Assembly: GCA_031411575.1 (NCBI GenBank)
Contig: JANOBJ010000116.1
Coordinates: 1-10,788 of the forward strand
Source: JANOBJ01 sp031411575
GTDB taxonomy: Bacteria; Pseudomonadota; Gammaproteobacteria; Burkholderiales; Burkholderiaceae_C
Direction: 5' to 3'
Length of the DNA stretch: 10,788 nt
The position numbers were made by a program, and so were the translations under genes. Under the pieces are notes generated by a model. It was not told the origin of the DNA. It saw only the letters and a list, made by a program, of their open reading frames with translations, and did not search any database. This document shows, piece by piece, positions 6,480 through 10,788 of this stretch. Every line of letters starts with the position of its first letter. Position 1 is the stretch's first letter.

Positions 6480-7324
6480 CACGCGATACCCGATTTTAGA
6501 GGGACAAAGTGAACCGCCTCAAGCACGCGCTGCTCAAGCCCTTGCGGCCGCTTGTCCCATACCACCAGCGCCTGCTGCCCGCCGGTCGACATCATCGGCG
6601 CCACCAGCCGGCCACCCATGGCCAGCTGGTCGAGCCAGGCCGCGGGCACCGCCTCGCCGCCAGCCGCCGCGATGATGCCCGCATACGGTGCGCCCTTGGC
6701 ATAGCCCGCGATGCCGTCGCCAAACAGCAGGTGCAGATTGGCCACCCGCAAGGCGCGCAGATTGGCGCGCGCCTTGTCGTGCAGGCCCTGCAGGCGCTCA
6801 ATGCTGTAGACCTCGGTCGCCACCAGGCTCAACACCGCCGCCTGGTAGCCGCAGCCGGTGCCGATTTCCAGCACCCGGCCGATGCGCGCACCGTTTTCGG
6901 CGGCGCCCAGCAGCAGCTCGATCATGCGGGCCACCACATTGGGCTTGGAAATGGTCTGGCCCAGGCCAATCGGCAGGCTCGTGTCTTCGTAGGCCTGGTT
7001 GACCAGCGCGCTGTCCACAAACCGGTGGCGCTCCACGCTGCCCATGGCCTGCAGCACACGCGGGTCGCCGATGCCCTGCTGGGCGAGTTTGTGGACCATG
7101 CGGGCACGCACCGCGCCGGAATCCAGGCCCACGCCCTGCGGTGTGGCGGCGGCAGGCGGCAACGGCCTCGCAAGCGGATTTTTGATGCCAAATGTGCCTG
7201 TTGTCCACGTCCTCTGGTCATTATTCGCTATTTTTTTAATAGCACTTGATGCCACGGTCTGGGCGGCCGATGGGGTGGCCGGCGCCGCGCCCAGACGCGC
7301 CGGAAAGCCCGGCCTGCGCGTCAT
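6479..7324 (-). CDS. pcm: Protein-L-isoaspartate O-methyltransferase
   Basis: Pcm methylates abnormal L-isoaspartyl residues in aged proteins using SAM, the first step of their repair. The product is 281 residues, well above the 205-220 usual for short forms. The catalytic part starts near residue 73 (RARMVHKLAQQGIGDPRVLQ). It includes the family motif QTISKPNVVARM (123-134), the SAM-binding motif VLEIGTGCGYQAAVL (151-165) and FGDGIAGY (201-208). The first 70 residues are an Ala/Pro-rich extension containing a Lys/Asn-rich patch (IKKIANNDQRTW) encoded by AT-rich, repeat-like DNA. The start is well supported: its ATG overlaps the surE stop as ATGA, with GGAGG just upstream. An internal start at Met76 would give a normal-length enzyme but has no clear ribosome site. 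The end overlaps the nlpD leader. Confidence 0.93.
   Translation of the reverse strand: MTRRPGFPARLGAAPATPSAAQTVASSAIKKIANNDQRTWTTGTFGIKNPLARPLPPAAATPQGVGLDSGAVRARMVHKLAQQGIGDPRVLQAMGSVERHRFVDSALVNQAYEDTSLPIGLGQTISKPNVVARMIELLLGAAENGARIGRVLEIGTGCGYQAAVLSLVATEVYSIERLQGLHDKARANLRALRVANLHLLFGDGIAGYAKGAPYAGIIAAAGGEAVPAAWLDQLAMGGRLVAPMMSTGGQQALVVWDKRPQGLEQRVLEAVHFVPLKSGIA
7227..7243. repeat. AT-rich inverted repeat inside the pcm 5' end
   Basis: GCTATT (7227-7232), five T, and AATAGC (7238-7243) form a perfect 6-base stem with a 5-base loop, in a locally AT-rich patch (about 7218-7250) of an otherwise GC-rich gene. On the coding strand it includes A7, encoding Lys-Lys in the pcm extension. From memory, short dispersed repeats containing GCTATT/AATAGC and a nearby TTGATG-like end are common in Comamonadaceae genomes; only one copy is visible here. 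Confidence 0.55.
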
Positions 7325-8112
7325 CGCGCCTCCACGGCGGCGTCTTGCGGGCGCGCCTCGGCCAGCCGCGCCGCAGTCTGGGCCCAGTAGCCCAGGTGGT
7401 CATGGTCGGTCAGGTCCACTTTCAGCGGCGTCAGGCAGACATGGCCCTGCAGCGCCGCATGGAAATCGGTGCCCTCGGCGTCATCCTTGGCGGGCCCTGC
7501 GCTGCCAATCCAGTACATCGTTTCGCCGCGCGGGCTGGTCTGCGTGATCACGCGCTCGGCGGCGTGGCGCCGGCCCAGCCGACACACCTTGAGCGGCTTG
7601 AGCTGGTCGTGCGGGCGGTTGGGGATGTTCACATTGAGCAGCCAGGGCTGCAGGCCGATCAGCTGCTGCACCATCATCTGCTGCACCAGCTCGCGCGCCA
7701 CCTGCGCTGCCGCGTCAATGTGGGCCCAGCCTTTTTCCACCTGCGAAAACGCAATCGCCGGGATGCCGAACAGGTAGCCTTCCATCGCGGCGCCGACCGT
7801 GCCGGAATAAATGGTGTCGTCGCCCATGTTGGCGCCGTTGTTGATGCCCGAGACCACCAGATCGGGCCGGTAGCCGAGCAATCCGGTCAGCGCGATGTGC
7901 ACGCAGTCGGCGGGCGTGCCGTTCACATAGCGAAATCCGTTGGCCGCCTGGTGCACATACAGCGGCGCATGCAGCGTCAGCGCGTTCGATTTGGCGCTGT
8001 TGTTCTGTTCAGGTGCCACCACCTCGACGTCGGCCACGGTTTTGAGCGCTTCGTACAGCGCCACTATGCCAGCCGCCTGGTAGCCATCGTCGTTACAAAT
8101 CAGGATTTTCAT
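7321..8112 (-). CDS. surE: 5'/3'-nucleotidase SurE
   Basis: SurE is a metal-dependent phosphatase that removes phosphate from nucleoside monophosphates and can act on short polyphosphate; it is linked to stationary-phase survival. The 263-residue product begins MKILICNDDGYQAAGI, the invariant SurE start with the metal-binding Asp-Asp pair (Asp8, Asp9). It continues with the conserved NGTPADCVHIAL and with VVSGINNGANMGDDTIYSGT, which holds the family's SGxNxG signature. The N-terminus fixes the start at 8112, although the bases before it (ACCCCCTC) contain no Shine-Dalgarno sequence. The stop overlaps the pcm start as ATGA. It is the first gene of the surE-pcm-nlpD-rpoS run and has a candidate -10 box 23 bases upstream. 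Confidence 0.95.
   Translation of the reverse strand: MKILICNDDGYQAAGIVALYEALKTVADVEVVAPEQNNSAKSNALTLHAPLYVHQAANGFRYVNGTPADCVHIALTGLLGYRPDLVVSGINNGANMGDDTIYSGTVGAAMEGYLFGIPAIAFSQVEKGWAHIDAAAQVARELVQQMMVQQLIGLQPWLLNVNIPNRPHDQLKPLKVCRLGRRHAAERVITQTSPRGETMYWIGSAGPAKDDAEGTDFHAALQGHVCLTPLKVDLTDHDHLGYWAQTAARLAEARPQDAAVEAR
7329..7333 (-). promoter_or_regulatory. Ribosome binding site fixing the pcm start
   Basis: GGAGG lies 4 bases before the pcm ATG, inside the last codons of surE. Together with the ATGA stop-start overlap it supports the long form of Pcm and coupled translation. Confidence 0.6.
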
Positions 8113-8134
8113 GAGGGGGTGCCGGTTGCGTCCG

Positions 8135-8140
8135 ATTGTA
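8135..8140 (-). promoter_or_regulatory. Candidate -10 box for surE
   Basis: TACAAT on the minus strand matches the -10 consensus at five of six positions. Transcription would start about 7 bases on, giving an untranslated leader of around 16 bases before the surE ATG. No good -35 element stands at 16-18 bases, so an activator or an alternative sigma factor could be involved. Confidence 0.4.
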
Positions 8141-8162
8141 GGTGTGCCCGCCGGTGCAACGC

Positions 8163-8218
8163 TTGACAGCCGGGCCGTCGCCCGTGAGACTTTTCCACAA
8201 CGCCGCAGCGCCTATCAT
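8163..8218 (+). promoter_or_regulatory. Candidate promoter elements for the quinone oxidoreductase gene
   Basis: A perfect -35 TTGACA is at 8163-8168, but at the 17-base spacing the -10 is poor (GAGACT, 8186-8191). A good -10, TATCAT, lies at 8213-8218 with only a weak -35 (TTTTCC, 8191-8196). Either could drive the gene starting at 8256. The region is shared with the divergent surE promoter. Confidence 0.35.
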
Positions 8219-8255
8219 CCCCGGCAATCCCACCGGAAACCACTGGAGACACCGC

Positions 8256-9230
8256 ATGCACGCATGGCTTTGCGAAAACCCCGTCGGCGTTGATGCGCTG
8301 ACCTGGAAAGAACTGCCCACCCCGTCGCCGGGCAAGGGCGAAGTGCTGATCGAGATCAAGGCCGCCAGCCTGAATTTCCCCGACCTGCTGATCGTGCAGA
8401 ACAAGTACCAGATGAAGCCGCCCCTGCCCTTCGTGCCTGGCTCCGAGTACGCGGGCGTGGTGCAGGCCGTGGGCGAAGGCGTGACGCACCTCAAACCCGG
8501 CCAGAGCGTGGCATGCCTGTCCGGTACCGGCGGCTTTGGCACCCACACGCTGGCGCCCGCTGCATTGTGCATGCCGCTGCCGCCCGGCTTCCCGCATGTG
8601 GACGCGGCCGCCTTCATCATGATTTACGCCACTTCGCACCACGCCCTGGTGGACCGGGCGCAGCTGAAAGCCGGCGAAACCGTGCTGGTGCTGGGCGCGG
8701 CCGGCGGCGTGGGCACGGCCGCCATCCAGATTGCCAAGACAATGGGCGCAAAAGTCATCGCCGCCGCGTCTACCGACGAAAAATGCGCGCTGTGCAAATC
8801 CATCGGCGCCGATATCACCATCAACTACACCACCGAAACCCTGCGCGATGCGGTCAAGGCTGCCACTGACGGCAAGGGTCCGGACGTGATCTATGACCCG
8901 GTGGGCGGTGATTTTTCGGAGCCGGCCTTCCGCTCCATCGCGTGGCGCGGGCGCTACCTGGTGGTGGGTTTTGCCTCGGGGCCGATTCCGTCGCTGCCGC
9001 TGAATCTGGCGCTGCTCAAGGGCGCGTCCATCGTCGGCGTGTTCTGGGGCGATTTTGCGCGGCGCGAGCCCAAGGCCAATGCCGCCATGATGGCCGAACT
9101 GGCCGGCTGGTACGCCCAAGGCAAAGTGAAGCCGGTGATCGACAGCACCATGCCCATGGCCGATCTGAAAGCCGCCTACGCCCACATGGGCTCGCGCGGC
9201 GTGAAAGGCAAGCTCGTCCTGGTCAACTGA
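8256..9230 (+). CDS. NADPH:quinone oxidoreductase family protein (MDR superfamily)
   Basis: The 324-residue product belongs to the zinc-free medium-chain dehydrogenase/reductase group that reduces quinones or alpha,beta-unsaturated carbonyls with NADPH. The N-terminal GroES-like part carries ASLNFPDLLIVQNKY (37-51) and the motif PFVPGSEYAGVV (58-69). The Rossmann part has VLVLGAAGGVGTAAIQIAK (143-161) with the nucleotide-binding AAGGVG, then VIYDPVGGDF (211-220). No set of zinc-ligand cysteines is present, as expected for this branch. Enoyl or acryloyl-CoA reductase activity cannot be excluded. The frame is open further upstream, but the ATG at 8256 is preferred: GGAGA lies 6 bases before it and the protein then starts as the family does. 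It is divergent from surE and 41 bases upstream of the tRNA. Confidence 0.85.
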   Translation: MHAWLCENPVGVDALTWKELPTPSPGKGEVLIEIKAASLNFPDLLIVQNKYQMKPPLPFVPGSEYAGVVQAVGEGVTHLKPGQSVACLSGTGGFGTHTLAPAALCMPLPPGFPHVDAAAFIMIYATSHHALVDRAQLKAGETVLVLGAAGGVGTAAIQIAKTMGAKVIAAASTDEKCALCKSIGADITINYTTETLRDAVKAATDGKGPDVIYDPVGGDFSEPAFRSIAWRGRYLVVGFASGPIPSLPLNLALLKGASIVGVFWGDFARREPKANAAMMAELAGWYAQGKVKPVIDSTMPMADLKAAYAHMGSRGVKGKLVLVN

Positions 9231-9253
9231 AGCGCGATCCGCCGCATCCCCGC

Positions 9254-9259
9254 TATAAT
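9254..9259 (+). promoter_or_regulatory. -10 box of the tRNA-His gene
   Basis: A perfect TATAAT begins 24 bases after the preceding stop codon and lies 12 bases before the tRNA. The following GCGAGGC is a GC-rich discriminator of the kind seen at stringently controlled tRNA promoters. No consensus -35 is present at the expected distance (9231-9236 reads agcgcg). Confidence 0.65.
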
Positions 9260-9271
9260 GCGAGGCTATGC

Positions 9272-9348
9272 GGTGGCTGTAGCTCAGTTGGTAGAGTCCC
9301 AGATTGTGATTCTGGTTGTCGTGGGTTCGAGCCCCATCAGTCACCCCA
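9272..9348 (+). tRNA. tRNA-His (anticodon GTG)
   Basis: The 77 bases fold as a standard cloverleaf. The acceptor stem pairs 9273-9279 with 9338-9344. G9272 is the extra G-1 that marks tRNA-His and faces C9345 at the discriminator position. The anticodon stem CCAGA/TCTGG encloses the loop TTGTGAT with GTG at 9306-9308. The T arm is GTGGG-TTCGAGC-CCCAT. The 3' CCA (9346-9348) is encoded. There is a G-U pair in the acceptor stem (fourth pair) and another closing the D stem (G10-U25). Neither looks damaging. It has its own -10 box and terminator. Confidence 0.97.
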
Positions 9349-9363
9349 CCCCATCCGTAAAAG

Positions 9364-9397
9364 GCCCGATGCGTCGCGCGACGCATCGGGCTTTTTT
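9364..9397 (+). terminator. Strong intrinsic terminator of tRNA-His, probably bidirectional
   Basis: Arms GCCCGATGCGTCG (9364-9376) and CGACGCATCGGGC (9379-9391) are perfectly complementary and are followed by six T (9392-9397). On the other strand the same hairpin is followed by TTTT (from AAAA at 9359-9362), so it could also end ppiD transcription coming from the right. The rest of 9398-9469 shows nothing but a small GGTCGTC tandem. Confidence 0.9.
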
Positions 9398-9469
9398 CTG
9401 GGGCCAAACGGCGGCATCGACTGCCCCACAGCGGGCAGCAGCGGACGCCGGTCGTCGGTCGTCGGCGGG

Positions 9470-10788
9470 CTATTGTGTGGACACAGGCTGCGCGCTGTCG
9501 GCGCTGCCGGGCGCCGGCTTGCTCACCAGCATCTGCACCTTGAACCGCTCCTTGAGCAGGTTGTAGTAGGCCAGGCCTTCGGCAGCGGCCCACCACTGGG
9601 TGTACTGCCCGCGGTCCTGCTTCATGGCCTCGGGCGGCGCCGGGTCGCGCGGCAGCACCTTGTTGACCTTGACAACGGCGTAGCCGTCTACGCCCAGATC
9701 CACACCCACAAAAACCGGCAGGCTGGCGGAATCGGCGCGCAAGGCCGCTTCGATCACGCGGCCGGGCGGGCGGGCCGCACCCTGAGAGGTGTCGGTACGC
9801 GAGACCGTGGTCGGCGCGGGCAGGCTGGCACTGGCCGGCGCGGCCTTCCAGGCGGCCAGCTTCTCGGCGCCTTCCTTGCGGGCGAGCTCGGCGGCGCGTT
9901 GCGCAACCAGCTGTTCGCGCACACGCTCTTTCACCTCGGCCAGCGGCTGCGTGCGCGCCGGGGTGTACTGGGTGATGCGGCCCGACGTGAGCTGGCTTGA
10001 CGCAGTTTCCACCGCTTCTGTGTTGCGCTTCTTCTCCACCGCGTCGGGGGCAAACAGGGCGGTCAGGAACTTCGGGTTGGCCAGGGGGCCGGTCACGCCC
10101 GGCGCGGGCTTGCGCGTCACGTTGGTGGCGGTGCGGATCTGCAGCTTCAGGCGATCGGCCACGGGCTTCAGGCTGTCGGCCTGCTCATAGACGCCATTGG
10201 TGAACGCGTCGGCCGACTCCGAGAACTTGCGTTGCGCCTGCTGCTTCTTGACATCAGCCTCGATCTCGGCTTTCATCTCCTCGAAGCTGCGCTGTTTCGG
10301 CGCCTTGATGTCGGTCAGCTTGATGACGTGGTAGCCGAACTCCGACTCCACCACGTCGCTGATGTCGCCCTTCTTGAGCGCAAACGCGGCCTGCTCGAAC
10401 GGCTTGACCATGGCGCCGCGCGCAAAGAAATCAAGATCACCGCCGTTGGGCGCCGAGCCGCTGTCCTGCGAGTTCTTCTTGGCCACTTCGGCGAAGCTGT
10501 CGGGCGCCTTGCGCACGGCAGCCAGCAATTCGTCGGCCTTGGCCTTGGCTTTCTGGCGGTCGGCAGCCGGCGCATTGGCCGGCGCGTTGATCAGGATGTG
10601 GCTCGCACGACGCTCTTCCTGCCCGCTCAGGCGCGCGGCGTTTTGCTCGTAGTAGGTCTTGAGATCGGCCTCGTTCACCGTGATGCTGCCCTTCACGCTG
10701 TCCAGGTCGAGCACCAGGTATTCGATATTGGCCTGCTCGGGCGCCTGGAACAGGGCCGGGTTGGCCTTGTAGAAGTTTTCGATATCGG
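9470..10788 (-). CDS. ppiD: PpiD-type periplasmic peptidyl-prolyl isomerase (5' end outside window)
   Basis: The frame is open from the right edge to a TAG at 9472-9470, giving 438 residues of a protein normally about 630 long. The missing part would hold the membrane anchor and the SurA-like N-terminal segment. The first visible residues (ENFYKANPALFQAPEQANIE) match the PpiD region before the isomerase domain. A parvulin domain follows at about visible residues 60-161, from RRASHILINAP through NGGDLDFFARGAMVKPFEQA to FGYHVIKLTDIK. The C-terminal chaperone part is rich in Ala, Lys and Glu and ends with the family-like YYNLLKERFKVQML. PpiD sits in the inner membrane facing the periplasm near the Sec translocon and assists outgoing proteins. 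SurA is the main alternative, but the length and C-terminus favour PpiD. The GTG at 10714 is internal, not the start. Confidence 0.88.
   Translation of the reverse strand, partial: DIENFYKANPALFQAPEQANIEYLVLDLDSVKGSITVNEADLKTYYEQNAARLSGQEERRASHILINAPANAPAADRQKAKAKADELLAAVRKAPDSFAEVAKKNSQDSGSAPNGGDLDFFARGAMVKPFEQAAFALKKGDISDVVESEFGYHVIKLTDIKAPKQRSFEEMKAEIEADVKKQQAQRKFSESADAFTNGVYEQADSLKPVADRLKLQIRTATNVTRKPAPGVTGPLANPKFLTALFAPDAVEKKRNTEAVETASSQLTSGRITQYTPARTQPLAEVKERVREQLVAQRAAELARKEGAEKLAAWKAAPASASLPAPTTVSRTDTSQGAARPPGRVIEAALRADSASLPVFVGVDLGVDGYAVVKVNKVLPRDPAPPEAMKQDRGQYTQWWAAAEGLAYYNLLKERFKVQMLVSKPAPGSADSAQPVSTQ

Noticed and set aside
8142..8255. Upstream extension of the quinone oxidoreductase frame
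   Set aside because: The family N-terminus and a GGAGA ribosome site place the start at 8256; the extension covers the divergent promoter region.
9257..9278. Imperfect direct repeat ATGCGAGGCT / ATGCGGTGGCT across the tRNA leader
   Set aside because: Short and explained by the -10 box, discriminator and tRNA start; no independent function suggested.
9338..9348. tRNA-His 3' end as an attachment site for an integrated element
   Set aside because: No second copy of the 3' end, integrase gene or atypical block follows; the next gene is ordinary ppiD.
9450..9463. Tandem GGTCGTC GGTCGTC downstream of ppiD
   Set aside because: Only two units, and likely chance in GC-rich sequence; no sign of a larger array or CRISPR.
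8109..9596. 495-codon minus-strand frame covering the quinone oxidoreductase gene, the tRNA and the terminator
   Set aside because: It reads through a tRNA gene and a strong terminator on the opposite strand and has no domain signature.

Overview
The window looks like a chromosomal piece of a GC-rich betaproteobacterium, most likely Burkholderiales and probably Comamonadaceae (Acidovorax, Polaromonas or Rhodoferax type). The basis is the intact surE-pcm-nlpD-rpoS order, the RlmD form with a long spacer between its first two cluster cysteines, and the overall codon and base composition. No database search was possible, so the genus is inference.

Layout from left to right. At the left edge a minus-strand gene starts at 133 and runs out of the window; it reads a short membrane-like N-terminus and then hits a 15-base G tract (C on the plus strand). 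Next come rlmD (188-1624, minus) and, upstream of it on the same strand, a secreted dienelactone-hydrolase-like alpha/beta hydrolase (1655-2527). Divergent from the hydrolase is a decayed LysR regulator (2613-2861, plus) that keeps the DNA-binding head and a piece of the ligand-domain tail but has lost the middle. A VOC/glyoxalase-fold protein follows (2912-3346, plus). Its stop codon shares a CTAG palindrome with the stop of the convergent minus-strand genes.

From 3343 to 8112 all genes are on the minus strand and closely packed. In transcription order they are surE, pcm, nlpD, rpoS, a DEDDy 3'-5' exonuclease and an I78-family lipoprotein. surE/pcm and pcm/nlpD are joined by overlap or near-overlap, rpoS follows nlpD after 8 bases, and the lipoprotein follows the exonuclease after 4. 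This is the classic stationary-phase and damage-repair cluster: nucleotidase, isoaspartyl repair, amidase activator and general-stress sigma factor, here with two extra genes downstream.

A 143-base divergent promoter region separates surE from a plus-strand NADPH:quinone-oxidoreductase-like gene (8256-9230). It is followed by a tRNA-His(GTG) with its own -10 box and a strong terminator. The terminator also faces the 3' end of ppiD, a periplasmic peptidyl-prolyl isomerase on the minus strand that runs off the right edge.

The window is mostly conserved housekeeping and stress genes. I see no phage, IS, CRISPR or defence system and no convincing undescribed system. The points worth a second look are the G15 tract in a coding start, the internally deleted LysR, a LacI-type operator-like palindrome, a hairpin abutting the rlmD start codon, and an AT-rich repeat-like insert inside pcm.
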